From assembly GCF_000519305.1 (NCBI RefSeq), contig NZ_KI912610.1, forward strand, positions 1,273,949-1,337,948: DNA of 64,000 nt, given 5' to 3'. The notes beneath the pieces were generated by a model, which saw only the letters and a program-made list of their open reading frames with translations, was not told the DNA's origin and ran no database searches. Shown piece after piece: positions 1 to 9,562 of the stretch; position 1 is the first letter of the stretch; the number at the start of each line of letters is the position of its first letter. A program made the translations under genes and the position numbers. Source of the stretch: Mesorhizobium ciceri WSM4083 (lineage in GTDB: Bacteria; Pseudomonadota; Alphaproteobacteria; Rhizobiales; Rhizobiaceae).

Positions 1-18
1 ATCCTGCCGGCTTGATAT

Positions 19-34
19 CATTTGCATACGAATG
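19..34. promoter_or_regulatory. candidate palindromic operator before the hydroxylase operon
   Basis: CATTTGCATACGAATG is an imperfect palindrome (12 of 16 positions symmetric) in the short AT-rich leader ahead of the six-gene operon. The last gene of that operon encodes a MarR protein, a family that usually binds such sites near its own promoter. It contains the in-frame ATG at 32, which is one reason to prefer a later start for the first gene. Protein binding is inferred only. Confidence 0.3.
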
Positions 35-97
35 AATTTCTCGGCTCGAACGCCGGAAATACCGGATTCGGAAAGTTCCTTTTCTGGAAGGCAAAGC

Positions 98-952
98 GTG
101 ATCCGTTACGCGAAACCCACCTCGGTCGACGAAGCGCTCGCTTTGCTTGGCGAGGGCGCCTGGCGCATCCTCGCCGGCGGCACCGATTTTTATCCGGCAC
201 AGGGCAGCAAACCCTTGCGCGACAATGTTCTCGACATTAACGGCCTGGCGGCGCTGCGCGGCATTGCCGAGACGAGCGACCATTTCGTCATCGGCGCGCG
301 CACGACCTGGACCGACATCGTCCGCCATTCCTTGCCGCCGGCCTTCCACGCACTGAAGCAGGCGGCGCGCGAGGTCGGTTCGGTGCAGATCCAGAACGTC
401 GCCTCGGTCGCCGGCAATCTCTGCAACGCATCGCCTGCCGCAGACGGCGTGCCGGGCCTGCTCGTCCTCGATGCCGAGGTCGAGCTGCGCTCCGTGGCGG
501 CGACACGTCATTTGCCGTTGCAGGACTTCATTCTCGGCAACCGCCGCACGGCTCTGCTGCCCGGCGAGATGGTCACCGCCATCCGCGTGCCTAAACCCAG
601 CGGCACGTCGGCTTTCATCAAGCTCGGCGCGCGGCGTTATCTCGTCATTTCCATCGCCATGGTGGCGGCGCGTCTGGTCGTCGAGGATGGCATCGTCAGC
701 GACGCCGCCGTCGCCGCCGGCTCCTGCTCGGTGGTGGCCAAGCGGCTGGCAGGTGTCGAAGCCGCGCTGCGCGGGCTGCCGGTGGATGGCGGACTTGCCG
801 ACGCGGTCCTGGCCGCGCCGATGAGCGAATTGTCACCGATCGCCGATGTGCGTGGCAGCGCCGAATACCGGCTCGATGCGGTGCGCGAGATCGTTGTACG
901 CGCCGTGCTTGCGGCTGTGGGGCGGACGACTGGCGGAGAGGTGGCGGCATGA
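98..952 (+). CDS. FAD-binding subunit of a xanthine dehydrogenase-family molybdenum hydroxylase
   Basis: About 284 residues, the size of CoxM/XdhB-type FAD subunits. Residues 1-170 form the FAD_binding_5 fold, with the [10 protein letters not shown] loop typical of the family and an [15 protein letters not shown] segment; a CO dehydrogenase flavoprotein C-terminal domain follows. The subunit passes electrons from the Fe-S clusters of its partner to an acceptor. A GTG at 98 preceded by GGAAG gives the usual family N-terminus (xIRYAKPTS); an ATG at 32 in the same frame lacks a ribosome site and lies in a palindrome. The stop overlaps the next start by 4 nt (ATGA), so the two should be translationally coupled. 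The substrate cannot be told from the sequence. Confidence 0.85.
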   Translation: MIRYAKPTSVDEALALLGEGAWRILAGGTDFYPAQGSKPLRDNVLDINGLAALRGIAETSDHFVIGARTTWTDIVRHSLPPAFHALKQAAREVGSVQIQNVASVAGNLCNASPAADGVPGLLVLDAEVELRSVAATRHLPLQDFILGNRRTALLPGEMVTAIRVPKPSGTSAFIKLGARRYLVISIAMVAARLVVEDGIVSDAAVAAGSCSVVAKRLAGVEAALRGLPVDGGLADAVLAAPMSELSPIADVRGSAEYRLDAVREIVVRAVLAAVGRTTGGEVAA

Positions 953-3783
953 GCCAGGTTCAACCTGACGTGCGTGAAGCAGTGCCCGACCTGGGCGCCG
1001 TTCGGCCTGCTCGCGGCCCGGAGCGCGCTGACATCGCCTTCGAGGTCAACGGCGCCGCCGTCTCGGTCAATGTGCCGCCGCTGCGCCGGCTGTCCCTGGT
1101 GCTGCGCGATGAATTGCTGTTGACCGGCACCAAGGTCGGCTGCGATGCCGGTGACTGCGGCGCTTGCACGGTGCTGGTCGACGGCGATCCCGTCTGCGCC
1201 TGCCTGATGCCGGCGGCGTCCGTCGCCGGAGCATCGGTGACAACAGTCGAAGGGCTGGCCAATGGCCGGCTGTCGGCGCTGCAGGCCTCGTTCCTCGCCC
1301 ATGGCGCGGCGCAGTGCGGCATCTGCACGCCGGCGCTGCTGGTCGCGGCAACCGCGCTGCTGGACAAACAGCCAAGCCCGACCGAGACCGAGGTGCAGGA
1401 TGCGCTGGGCGGTATTCTCTGCCGCTGCACAGGCTACCGGAAGATCATCGCGGCGGTGATGGATGCCTCCCTGCAGGCCGCAAGTCTCGATTTCCGCTTG
1501 CCTCAGTCAGGCCATGCGATCGGCTCCTCGCCCATCCGGCTCGACGGCGTCCCGAAGGTCACCGGCGGTGAAAAATTCGGCGGCGATTCCTTCCCCGCCG
1601 ATGCGCTGGCCGTGCTGGTGGTCCGCTCGCCGCACTATCACGCCAGCTTCGCCTTTGGGGACCTCAACGGCTGGACGAAACAGCACCCTGGCATCGCCGG
1701 TGTCTTCACAGCCGCCGACATTCCCGGAAAAAACTGTTTCGGCGCTATCGGTCCGTTCGCCGACCAGCCGGCTCTGGCCGAAGGGTTTGCGCGGCTCCGC
1801 GGCGAGGCGGTGGCGCTGGTTGCCGGCGAGCGCGAGGCGATCCTCGATCTCGATTTGTCGGATTTTCCTATCAGTTGGAGCGAACTGCCGCATTTTCTGC
1901 AACCTACTGAGGCGCAGGCCGAGGGTGCCGCGCTGATCCATGACAATCGGCCGGCGAACCTGCTCACGTCAGGCCTTGTCGAGCGCGGCGACCCGGAAGC
2001 GGCGCTTGCCGGCGCTGCGTTCACCGTGTCCGGCGCCATCGACACCTCCTATGTCGAGCACGCCTATATCGAACCGGAAGCCGGCCATGCCTATCTGGAC
2101 GGCGACACGTTGGTCGTCGTCGCCTGCACCCAGGCGCCTTACATGGACCGCGACGAGACGGCGAAGGTGCTCGGCCTTGCCGTCGACAAGGTGCGCATCG
2201 TGCCGACCGCGACCGGCGGTGGATTTGGGTCCAAGCTCGACGTTTCGCTGCAGCCGCTGATCGGCCTTGTGGCCATGAAGACGGGGCGGCCGGCGGCACT
2301 TGCCTACACCCGCACCGAATCGATGATGTCGACCACCAAGCGCCATCCGGCCGAGATGAAAGCGACCATCGGCGCCGACGCCGATGGGCTTGTCACCGGC
2401 ATGATCTTCTCAGGCGATTTCAACACCGGCGCCTATGCCAGCTGGGGGCCGACGGTGGCCAACCGCGTGCCGGTGCACGCGTCCGGCCCCTATGCCACGC
2501 CGAACTACCGGGCCGAGGGCCGCGCCATCCATACGCATGGGCCGATTTCCGGCGCCTTCCGCGGCTTCGGCGTGCCGCAAGCGACGATCATGCAGGAAAC
2601 GTTGTATGACGAGCTGGCCGGCAAGCTCGGCATGGACAGGCTCGACTTTCGCTTGAAGAATTGCCTTCGGAACGGTTCCGAAACGGTTACCGGGCAGCTT
2701 CTCGACTCGGGCGTCGGCATTGCCGAATGCCTGGAATCGCTGCGGCCGCACTGGGCGCGCGCGACGGCCGATGCGGATGCGTTCAACCGTGCCAACAGGG
2801 ATAGAAAGCGCGGCGTTGGCGTCGCGTCCTGCTGGTATGGCTGCGGCAACACTTCGCTGCCCAATCCGTCGACCATCCGGGTCGGCATCGCGGCTGACGG
2901 CACGGTCATCCTGCACCAGGGCGCGGTCGATATCGGCCAGGGTTCCAACACCGTCATCACCCAGATCTGCGCCGACGCGCTCGGCCTGCCGCTGGAGAAA
3001 TTCCAGCTGAAGAGCGCCGATACATCAATCACTCCCGACGCCGGCAAGACCTCGGCCTCGCGCCAGACTTTTGTGACCGGCAAGGCCGCCGAAAAGGCCG
3101 GCCGTGCTTTGCGTGAAAAGATCCTGCGTTTCGCCAATGTTTCGGAAAAAGCCGCTCTGCAACTCGACGGTTCGGCGATCGTCATCCGCGAGGGAGAAGC
3201 CACGCGCCGCATCGATCTCGCGATATTGGACGTGGATGCCGAAGGCTTCGTCTTCCGCGCCGAGGAGACCTACGACCCGCCGACGCTGCCGCTCGATGCC
3301 AAGGGACAGGGCAAGCCCTATGCCGTCTATGGCTATGGCGCGCAGATCGCCGAACTGGAGGTCGACCTCAAGCTCGGCACGGTGAAGCTGCTGAAAATCA
3401 CCGCCGCGCACGATGTCGGCAAGGCGATCAACCCGCTGCTGGCCGAGGGCCAGATCGAAGGCGGTATCGCGCAAGGCATCGGCATGGCGCTGATGGAAGA
3501 GTACATCCCCGGCCGCACCGAGAATCTGCACGACTATCTCATCCCGACCATTGGCGACGTGCCGCCGATCGAGACCATTCTCATTGAAGTTCCGGACCCG
3601 GAAGGACCCTTCGGTGCCAAGGGTTTGGGCGAGCATGTGCTGATCCCGACGGCACCGGCAATCCTCAATGCCATCCGCCACGCCACCGGCGTCCTGGTCA
3701 CCAAGGTTCCGGCTACGCCGACGCGTATCCGCGCTGGCATCCGCGAAAAAGATGGCATCCGCGAAAAGGAGGCACGCCGATGA
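949..3783 (+). CDS. fused [2Fe-2S] and molybdopterin subunit of a xanthine dehydrogenase-family hydroxylase
   Basis: 944 residues. The N-terminal plant-type ferredoxin domain has Cys65, Cys70 and Cys73; the helical second [2Fe-2S] domain has Cys123, Cys126, Cys158 and Cys160 (QCGIC and CRCTG). A hammerhead domain and the molybdopterin-binding domains occupy about 190-935, with GGGFGSK and, near the C-terminus, the GAKGLGE segment that carries the catalytic Glu of this family. Such enzymes hydroxylate N-heterocycles or aldehydes with water as the oxygen source. FeS and Mo modules are fused while the FAD module is separate, unlike classic three-subunit or single-chain forms. It overlaps its neighbours by 4 nt on both sides. 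Class is certain; xanthine itself as substrate is not indicated. Confidence 0.88.
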   Translation: MSQVQPDVREAVPDLGAVRPARGPERADIAFEVNGAAVSVNVPPLRRLSLVLRDELLLTGTKVGCDAGDCGACTVLVDGDPVCACLMPAASVAGASVTTVEGLANGRLSALQASFLAHGAAQCGICTPALLVAATALLDKQPSPTETEVQDALGGILCRCTGYRKIIAAVMDASLQAASLDFRLPQSGHAIGSSPIRLDGVPKVTGGEKFGGDSFPADALAVLVVRSPHYHASFAFGDLNGWTKQHPGIAGVFTAADIPGKNCFGAIGPFADQPALAEGFARLRGEAVALVAGEREAILDLDLSDFPISWSELPHFLQPTEAQAEGAALIHDNRPANLLTSGLVERGDPEAALAGAAFTVSGAIDTSYVEHAYIEPEAGHAYLDGDTLVVVACTQAPYMDRDETAKVLGLAVDKVRIVPTATGGGFGSKLDVSLQPLIGLVAMKTGRPAALAYTRTESMMSTTKRHPAEMKATIGADADGLVTGMIFSGDFNTGAYASWGPTVANRVPVHASGPYATPNYRAEGRAIHTHGPISGAFRGFGVPQATIMQETLYDELAGKLGMDRLDFRLKNCLRNGSETVTGQLLDSGVGIAECLESLRPHWARATADADAFNRANRDRKRGVGVASCWYGCGNTSLPNPSTIRVGIAADGTVILHQGAVDIGQGSNTVITQICADALGLPLEKFQLKSADTSITPDAGKTSASRQTFVTGKAAEKAGRALREKILRFANVSEKAALQLDGSAIVIREGEATRRIDLAILDVDAEGFVFRAEETYDPPTLPLDAKGQGKPYAVYGYGAQIAELEVDLKLGTVKLLKITAAHDVGKAINPLLAEGQIEGGIAQGIGMALMEEYIPGRTENLHDYLIPTIGDVPPIETILIEVPDPEGPFGAKGLGEHVLIPTAPAILNAIRHATGVLVTKVPATPTRIRAGIREKDGIREKEARR

Positions 3784-5321
3784 GCGAGCTTGCCGAACGC
3801 TTCGAAACCCATGATCCCGGCGAGAAGCTGGTGGCGGAGAAGATCCGCTGCGATGCCTGTCCGGTGATGTGCTACATCGCGGATGGGCGCACCGGCGCCT
3901 GCGACCGCTACGGCAATGTCGGCGGCAGGATCGTGCGGATGGACCCGCTGACCATCCTCGACCATGCTGCGGAGACCGGCGCCGCAATCGTACCGTTCAT
4001 CGCCGAGGGCGAGGCATGGGACGGCGAACTGGTCAACACCGGCCGCCGCTTCGTCACGGCAATAGGCGCCGGCACCACCTATCCCGACTACAAGCCGGCG
4101 CCGTTCATCGTCAGCCAGGAAGTCGAAGGCGTCGATCTCGTCACCGTCGTCACGGAAGGTATTTTTTCGTACTGCGGCGCCAAGGTGAAGATCGACACCG
4201 ACCGTCATATCGGACCCGAAACGGCTATTGTGCGATCGCAGGGCGAGGCAATCGGCCATGTCACGACGGGGGAATATGGCTCGCAGATGCTGTCGCTGGG
4301 CGGCGTGCATCATCTGACCGGCGGCTCCAAGGCCGAGGGCCGCGCGACCTGCGACGCGCTGCTCAATCTGTGCAACCGCAAGCCGGTGGAACTGGCCATC
4401 GACGGCGGCGCCACCATCATAGTCGAAGCCGGCAAGGCGCCCGTCATCGACGGCAAGCAGGAACACCGCATGCGCGTCGGCTGCGGCTCAGCCACCATCG
4501 GCATGTTCGCCACGCAATGGCGCGGGCTCGTCGACGAGGTGGTGGTGGTCGACGACCACATCACCGGCGTCGTCTCCGAGCACCAGGCCGGCAAGGTGCT
4601 GGGCTGGCAGGATACGGGCATCAAGATCATTGGTCGCCGTTCGACGCCGGGCCGCTATTTCAAGGTCTCCGAACCCGGGCTGGGCTGGGGCGGCACCAGC
4701 ATTTCCGACCCGCTGTCGATCCTCGGCGAGTGGAACGCCAAGAAGGGCGCGCGGCCGGACCTGTCGCTGCTGATGGTGTCGACCACCGGCGAGCAGTTCG
4801 CCTATTACGAGCTCGATGACGAGCTGAAGCCGGTGCAAAAACCCTTTCCCGAACGGCTGCAAAAGTCTGTCGGCCTGATCGAGGACAATTGCGAGCCGGC
4901 TTTGTGCACGGTGCTGTTCATCGGCGGCGCCGGCGGTTCGCTGCGCGCCGGCGTCACCGAAAACCCTGTCAATCTCACCCGCTCGGTTCAGGGCCTGACC
5001 ACCTATGTCACGGTCGGCGGAGCGCCGGTCTATGTCTGGCCGGGCGGCGGCATCACGCTGATGGTCGATGTCACCAGAGTGCCTGAGGGTGCCTTCGGCT
5101 ATGTGCCGACGCCGGCGCTGGTGGCGCCGATCGAATTCACGCTGCGCCGCGACGACTATGTCAGGCTTGGTGGGTACGAGGCCGAGATCCGCAGCGTCGA
5201 GGATATTGTCGCAAAAGGCGGTGAGTACCTCAATCCGCGCCGCGGCACAGGCGCCGAAGCCACCAATCCATGGCCGCCACTCGCGCAGCTGCGCCGTGCC
5301 GGCTCGAACGGGGCCGGGTGA
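3780..5321 (+). CDS. 6-hydroxynicotinate reductase-like Fe-S flavoprotein
   Basis: 513 residues. Near the N-terminus Cys24, Cys27, Cys31 and Cys41 (CDACPVMC then a later Cys) form a likely [4Fe-4S] site. The whole chain resembles proteins annotated as 6-hydroxynicotinate reductase. The characterised Eubacterium barkeri enzyme reduces 6-hydroxynicotinate to the tetrahydro-oxo compound with a covalent flavin and Fe-S clusters. A GSATIG stretch at residues 236-241 resembles the S-x-A-T type sites that receive covalent FMN from ApbE enzymes. Placement directly after a molybdenum hydroxylase supports a hydroxylate-then-reduce pathway. No ferredoxin gene is adjacent. Substrate assignment is inference. 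Confidence 0.7.
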   Translation: MSELAERFETHDPGEKLVAEKIRCDACPVMCYIADGRTGACDRYGNVGGRIVRMDPLTILDHAAETGAAIVPFIAEGEAWDGELVNTGRRFVTAIGAGTTYPDYKPAPFIVSQEVEGVDLVTVVTEGIFSYCGAKVKIDTDRHIGPETAIVRSQGEAIGHVTTGEYGSQMLSLGGVHHLTGGSKAEGRATCDALLNLCNRKPVELAIDGGATIIVEAGKAPVIDGKQEHRMRVGCGSATIGMFATQWRGLVDEVVVVDDHITGVVSEHQAGKVLGWQDTGIKIIGRRSTPGRYFKVSEPGLGWGGTSISDPLSILGEWNAKKGARPDLSLLMVSTTGEQFAYYELDDELKPVQKPFPERLQKSVGLIEDNCEPALCTVLFIGGAGGSLRAGVTENPVNLTRSVQGLTTYVTVGGAPVYVWPGGGITLMVDVTRVPEGAFGYVPTPALVAPIEFTLRRDDYVRLGGYEAEIRSVEDIVAKGGEYLNPRRGTGAEATNPWPPLAQLRRAGSNGAG

Positions 5322-6205
5322 TGCAAGGCCCGCAAGCCAACTGGCTGCAGGACGGCAAGCGGCTGCATCTCAACCACGGGCCGATAGACCTGATCGTCGA
5401 GGTTTTTGGTGCGACGGATGAATGCCGCCAAGCCTATGAACAGGCCATAGCGCGGTTCCAGACGATCCTGATGGAGTTGGTCGAGGAGCTCCCCGAATTG
5501 CGGCTCCCAGCCTTTTTCCTGGCGCCGCGCACCTTCGCCGGCCCGACGGCGCGCCGCATGGAAGCAGCCGTCATGCCCCTGGCGGAATGCTTCATAACAC
5601 CGATGGCCGCCGTCGCGGGATCGGTAGCCGACGAAATGCTCGCAGCATTGCTTGCCGGTCGCAAGCTCGAGCGCGCCTATGTCAACAATGGCGGTGACTG
5701 CGCGCTCCATATCGGCAAGGGCCAGTCGATGGGCCTGGCGATCGCCGGCACCGGCAACGGCATGGCCGACCGGATCACGATCCGCGCGGAAGATGGCGTT
5801 CGCGGCGTCGCCACCAGCGGCTGGCGTGGCCGCTCCTTCTCGCTTGGCATTGCCGACGCCGTCACTGTGCTGGCGCGGACTGGTGCCGAGGCCGATGCGG
5901 CGGCGACGCTCATTGCCAACGCGGTGGACCTGCCCGGCAATCCGGCCATCAAGCGCATTTCCGCACAGGAACTGTCGCCCGACAGCGATCTTGGCGCGCG
6001 CCTGGTGACACATGGTGTCGGCACGCTTGCCCTTGGCGAAGTGACGCGGGCGCTGGACAATGGCCTTGCCGTCGCCGAAGATTTTCGCCGGCGCGGCCTG
6101 ATTGCCGGATCGGCGCTGTTTCTTGGCGGCGAGGCCCGCATCAGTGGCTCGGTTGCGCTTGCCGCGCCCAACAAAAGTTCGAGGGAGGAAGTTGCCCATG
6201 CCTGA
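5321..6205 (+). CDS. UPF0280 family protein (ApbE superfamily)
   Basis: 294 residues, the usual UPF0280 length, with the family's conserved RTFAGPTARRMEAAV region and a later VNNGGDCALHI segment that resembles the NxGGD motif of ApbE-type FAD:protein FMN transferases. The ATG used here shares its A with the TGA of the reductase-like gene (TGATG), implying coupled translation; an upstream in-frame start at 5270 lies inside that gene and is not needed. The family has no established function that I know of. Sitting next to a homologue of a covalent flavoprotein, a role in flavin attachment is an attractive inference. Confidence 0.75.
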   Translation: MQGPQANWLQDGKRLHLNHGPIDLIVEVFGATDECRQAYEQAIARFQTILMELVEELPELRLPAFFLAPRTFAGPTARRMEAAVMPLAECFITPMAAVAGSVADEMLAALLAGRKLERAYVNNGGDCALHIGKGQSMGLAIAGTGNGMADRITIRAEDGVRGVATSGWRGRSFSLGIADAVTVLARTGAEADAAATLIANAVDLPGNPAIKRISAQELSPDSDLGARLVTHGVGTLALGEVTRALDNGLAVAEDFRRRGLIAGSALFLGGEARISGSVALAAPNKSSREEVAHA

Positions 6206-6782
6206 GTTTCCGATCCGCAAGATCGCGGTGGTGACCGAAGAGATCTTTCACGAGGGCGGGCCGGTGGCCAAAGTGCCGCGCCGTCGCGCCGCCGCCATGG
6301 CGCTGGTGAAGAACCCGTTCGCCGGGCGCTATGTCGAGGACTTGCAGAGCGCCATGGACGATCTGAAGCCGCTCGGCCTGTTGCTCGCCGACCGGCTGAT
6401 CGCCGCCTTGGGTGGCGACGTCAAACAGATCGACGGCTATGGCAAGGGCGCCATCGTCGGCACCGCAGGTGAGCTGGAGCAAGGCGCGCTTTGGCATGTG
6501 CCCGGCGGCTACGCCATGCGCGAACGGCTCGGCGACGCCAAGGCGATCGTGCCGTCGGCGAAGAAGGTCGGCGCGTTCGGTTCAAAGCTCGATGTGCCGC
6601 TCGGCCACATCAACGCCGCCTATGTGCGCAGCCATTTCGACGCCATGGAGGTCGGCATCAGCGACGGTCCGCGCCCTGACGAAATCCTGTTCTGCCTCGC
6701 CATGACCTGTGGCCCGCGCATCCACAATCGCATGGGTGGTCTCGCGGCCGATGACATCAAAGCCTGGGATGGCTTGCGGTGA
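6198..6782 (+). CDS. amino acid synthesis family protein (AA_synth, DUF1185/PF06684)
   Basis: 194 residues. The sequence from MPEFPIRKIAV to the conserved CGPRIHNRMGG end matches the PF06684 family, whose solved members have a chorismate-mutase-like fold and no proven reaction. The start at 6198 follows GGGAGG and overlaps the UPF0280 stop by 8 nt; the longer open frame from 6102 is only read-through in the preceding gene. Its membership in this operon suggests that it processes an intermediate of the same pathway rather than a general amino-acid route. No transmembrane or signal segment is seen. Confidence 0.75.
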   Translation: MPEFPIRKIAVVTEEIFHEGGPVAKVPRRRAAAMALVKNPFAGRYVEDLQSAMDDLKPLGLLLADRLIAALGGDVKQIDGYGKGAIVGTAGELEQGALWHVPGGYAMRERLGDAKAIVPSAKKVGAFGSKLDVPLGHINAAYVRSHFDAMEVGISDGPRPDEILFCLAMTCGPRIHNRMGGLAADDIKAWDGLR

Positions 6783-7240
6783 GCGGCGAGGATAATCTGC
6801 TCAAGCTGGTCGAGGTCGAGGCGCCGGACGACCAGGATTACCTCCTGCAGGAGCAGGTCGGTTTCATCCTGCGCAAGGCGCATCAGCGCCATGTCGCGAT
6901 CTTTGCCGCGCATATCGGCGACCTGACGCCGCCGCAATTCGCGGCGTTGGCCAAGTTGCGTGACGTCGGCGAGACCTCGCAGAACCAGCTCGGCACGCTG
7001 ATCGCGATGGATGCGGCGACGGTGAAGGGCGTCATCGACAGGCTGAAGGCGCGCGGCCTGGTCGAGCTTTCCAGGCACGAGGTCGACAAAAGACGGCTGC
7101 TGGTCAATCTGACCGCGGCAGGCCGCGATGCGATCGAGCGCCTGATCCCGCTGGCGCGCGAGATCACCCAGGAGACGCTGGCGCCGCTCTCCGCCAAGGA
7201 GATCGCCACCTTCATGAAGCTGCTGGTGAAGCTGGCTTAG
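6779..7240 (+). CDS. MarR family transcriptional regulator
   Basis: 153 residues with the MarR layout: dimerisation helices, a winged helix at about 45-115 (LTPPQFAALAKLRDVGETSQNQLG, then a DAATVKGVIDRL recognition helix and the HEVDKRRLLVNLT wing) and a C-terminal dimerisation helix. The GTG start overlaps the stop of the AA_synth gene by 4 nt (GTGA), so it is the last gene of the six-gene operon and probably reports on the pathway substrate. The likely target is the operon's own promoter, where a palindrome is present. Confidence 0.85.
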   Translation: MSGEDNLLKLVEVEAPDDQDYLLQEQVGFILRKAHQRHVAIFAAHIGDLTPPQFAALAKLRDVGETSQNQLGTLIAMDAATVKGVIDRLKARGLVELSRHEVDKRRLLVNLTAAGRDAIERLIPLAREITQETLAPLSAKEIATFMKLLVKLA

Positions 7241-7243
7241 ACC

Positions 7244-7268
7244 GCCGGGCGCCAAAAAGGCACCCGGC
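7244..7268. terminator. hairpin between convergent operons
   Basis: GCCGGGCGCC and GGCACCCGGC flank an AAAAA loop, giving a strong stem with one mismatch between the stop of the MarR gene and the stop of the sugar-binding-protein gene. It could end transcription from both sides, though no clear T-run follows on either strand. Confidence 0.5.
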
Positions 7269-7280
7269 AGGAAGCTTGGC

Positions 7281-8249
7281 TCAGAGGCCGTTGTCCTTCA
7301 GCACCTGGGCGGCGTTTTCCTTGGTGATCTTCTCGGTCGGCAGAGTGATGGTCTTTTCGACCTTCTCGCCGTTGAGGAACTTGATCGCCTGGCGCAGGCC
7401 TTCGGCGCCGGGAGTGACATAGGTGAAGGTCGCCGTCAGCTCGCCCTTGTTGACCATCTGCACGCCTTCATTGGGCAGGCCGTCGATGCCGATGAACTTG
7501 ATATCCTTTTCGCGGCCGACATCCTTGGCGGCGAGATAGGCGCCATAGGCCATCGGGTCGTTGTGTCCGTAAACGAGATCGATCTTCTCGTTGCTCTTCA
7601 GCGCATTGGCCATCAGATTGTAGGCCTGGTCCTGCTTCCAGTCGCCCGATTGCTGGTCGAGCAGATATTTGATGCCCGGTTCCTTGTCTGTGAATTCATG
7701 GAAGCCGTCATGGCGGTCATGCGCCGGCTGGGTGCCCATGCCGCCCCAGATCTCGACGACGTTGCCTGCAGCCTTGCCCTTGCCGCCAAGCAGTTCGACG
7801 GCATATTCGCCGGCCGCGCGGCCGATCAGCGCGTTGTCGCCGCCGACGAACTGCGTGTAGTCCTTGGTCTCGACATTGCGGTCGAGCACGAAGACCGGGA
7901 TCTTGGCATCGATCGCCTGCTGCACGACGCCGGTCAGGCCGGCGGATTCCTTCGGCGACACCAGCAGCGCATCGACCTCCTGGCGGATCAGGTTCTCGAC
8001 ATCGGCGACCTGCTTTTCGGTCTTGTCCTCGCCGTCGGTGATGATCAGCTCGACCTCGGGGTGCTTGGCGGCTTCGGCCAGGATGTCCTTGTTGAACTGC
8101 GCGCGCCAGGGCTCGATGGTCGTCACCTGGGAGAAGCCGATCTTCCACTTCTTGTCCTGAGCATAAGCGTTGCCAGTGGTCAGCAGCGCGGTGGTGGTCA
8201 GCAGTGCCGCGGTCACGGCGGCAAGCTTCAACATGTCACGTCGTTTCAT
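7281..8249 (-). CDS. periplasmic sugar-binding protein of a ribose-type ABC transporter
   Basis: 322 residues. The N-terminus has a KRRDMLKLA twin-arginine-like leader and a hydrophobic stretch ending NAYAQDKK, so it is exported. The mature part is a Peripla_BP_4 fold (periplasmic-binding/LacI-like), closest by eye to the galactofuranose-type binding proteins related to YtfQ (QVTTIEPWRAQFN, SPKESAGLTGVVQQA, VLDRNVETKDYTQFVGGDN). It is last in a three-gene operon; its ATG overlaps the permease stop by 4 nt and follows GGAGG. The exact sugar is unknown. Confidence 0.88.
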   Translation of the reverse strand: MKRRDMLKLAAVTAALLTTTALLTTGNAYAQDKKWKIGFSQVTTIEPWRAQFNKDILAEAAKHPEVELIITDGEDKTEKQVADVENLIRQEVDALLVSPKESAGLTGVVQQAIDAKIPVFVLDRNVETKDYTQFVGGDNALIGRAAGEYAVELLGGKGKAAGNVVEIWGGMGTQPAHDRHDGFHEFTDKEPGIKYLLDQQSGDWKQDQAYNLMANALKSNEKIDLVYGHNDPMAYGAYLAAKDVGREKDIKFIGIDGLPNEGVQMVNKGELTATFTYVTPGAEGLRQAIKFLNGEKVEKTITLPTEKITKENAAQVLKDNGL

Positions 8250-9562
8250 TTTTTGTTTCCTCCGAGATTGAGAGACGGTGTCTCTTGCGACGGCCGCTTT
8301 GCCGCGGCCGTTTCGTTGTGCGCCGATTGCCCGCCGGGCAGGCGCAGATAGGCCAGGAGATCACCGGCATTGCGCTCCTGCACGAGCACGGTGCCGATGA
8401 TGATCATCCCCTTCAGCACCAGCTGAAGGTTCGAATTGATGTTGTGGAGCTGCAGGATGTTGGAGAGCAGACCGAAGATCAGCACGCCGCAGAACGTGCC
8501 GATGAGACTGCCGCGCCCGCCCATCAGGCTGGTGCCGCCGATGACGACGGCGGCGATGGCATCGAGCTCCAGCCCGGCGCCCGCATCCGGCTTGCCTTGC
8601 CGGTACTGCGCGACATAGAGCACGGCGGCGATGCCGGCGAGCAGCCCGGAGACGGCATAGGTGGCGATCTTGACGCGGCCGGCGGCGATGCCGGAGAGAC
8701 GCGCCGCCTCCTCATTGCCGCCGATGGCATAGACATAGCGGCCGAACGGCGTGAAGCGCAGCACCGCGCCATAGATCACGATGGCACCGAGGAAGAACAG
8801 GCCCGGCATCGGGATGATGCCGAACACCAGCGAGCGCAGTATCTCGAAATCGGCGGTCGCGTTGGAGCCGGTATAGACCGGCAGCACCGCATTGTTCTGG
8901 CCGGCGGTCAGCCGTGCGATGCCGAGCGCCGTCACCATCATCGCCAGGGTGACGATGAAGGGCTGCAGCCGTCCGGCAACGATGATGAAGCCGTTGAGCG
9001 CGCCGAACAGCAAGCCGACGCATGGCGCTACCAGCAGCACGCCGAGCACGCCGAATTTCGGCTCGATCTGCGGCAGCAGAAACCACAGCGACAGGCAGCA
9101 CAGGACCACGCCTACGACGGCGGGCGTGACCACCCCGCGAATCCCGTCCAGCTTGATCTCACGGAGGAGGTCGGCGCCGGCACGGGACTTTGCCAGGTTC
9201 TGGAAGATGAAACGGGTGACGACGAAACCGAGGCAAAGCGCCACCAGGGCGACGGTCGGCACGCCCAGGACGACGCCGGGCGTCACACCTGGAACCGTCA
9301 GCAACATGGCGCAGACCACCGAGCAGATCGCCATCAGCGAGCCGACCGAAAGGTCGATGCCGCCGGTGATGATGACAGCCGTCATGCCGGTGGCGATCAG
9401 CCCGGTGGTCGACACCTGGCGCAGCACATCGAGCAGATTGCCGTAGGAGAGGAAAATGTTGTTGCCCTTTGAGCTCATCGGCGAGCCGAGCACGCCGATC
9501 AGGAAGATGGCGATCAGGCCCCAATAGAGCTTGGTCCGGGACAGGAGTTTCAGGGCAGTCAT
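8246..9562 (-). CDS. sugar ABC transporter permease (BPD_transp_2 family)
   Basis: 438 residues from the ATG at 9562, which overlaps the ATPase stop by 4 nt; the open frame running further upstream is antisense to nothing real and lies within the ATPase gene. The family signature GGIDLSVGSLMAICSVVCAML is present, and later GGTSLMGGRGSLIGTF and GxLLSNILQL-like segments. Compared with RbsC (about 320 residues) there is an extra block of roughly 80-100 residues between the first conserved helices and the NGFIIVAGRLQPFIVTL segment, including an additional hydrophobic helix. It forms the membrane channel for the sugar bound by the adjacent receptor. Confidence 0.88.
   Translation of the reverse strand: MTALKLLSRTKLYWGLIAIFLIGVLGSPMSSKGNNIFLSYGNLLDVLRQVSTTGLIATGMTAVIITGGIDLSVGSLMAICSVVCAMLLTVPGVTPGVVLGVPTVALVALCLGFVVTRFIFQNLAKSRAGADLLREIKLDGIRGVVTPAVVGVVLCCLSLWFLLPQIEPKFGVLGVLLVAPCVGLLFGALNGFIIVAGRLQPFIVTLAMMVTALGIARLTAGQNNAVLPVYTGSNATADFEILRSLVFGIIPMPGLFFLGAIVIYGAVLRFTPFGRYVYAIGGNEEAARLSGIAAGRVKIATYAVSGLLAGIAAVLYVAQYRQGKPDAGAGLELDAIAAVVIGGTSLMGGRGSLIGTFCGVLIFGLLSNILQLHNINSNLQLVLKGMIIIGTVLVQERNAGDLLAYLRLPGGQSAHNETAAAKRPSQETPSLNLGGNKK

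Noticed and set aside
8204-9472. 422-codon plus-strand frame opposite the sugar permease
   Set aside because: His/Asp/Gln/Arg-rich shadow of a membrane-protein gene.
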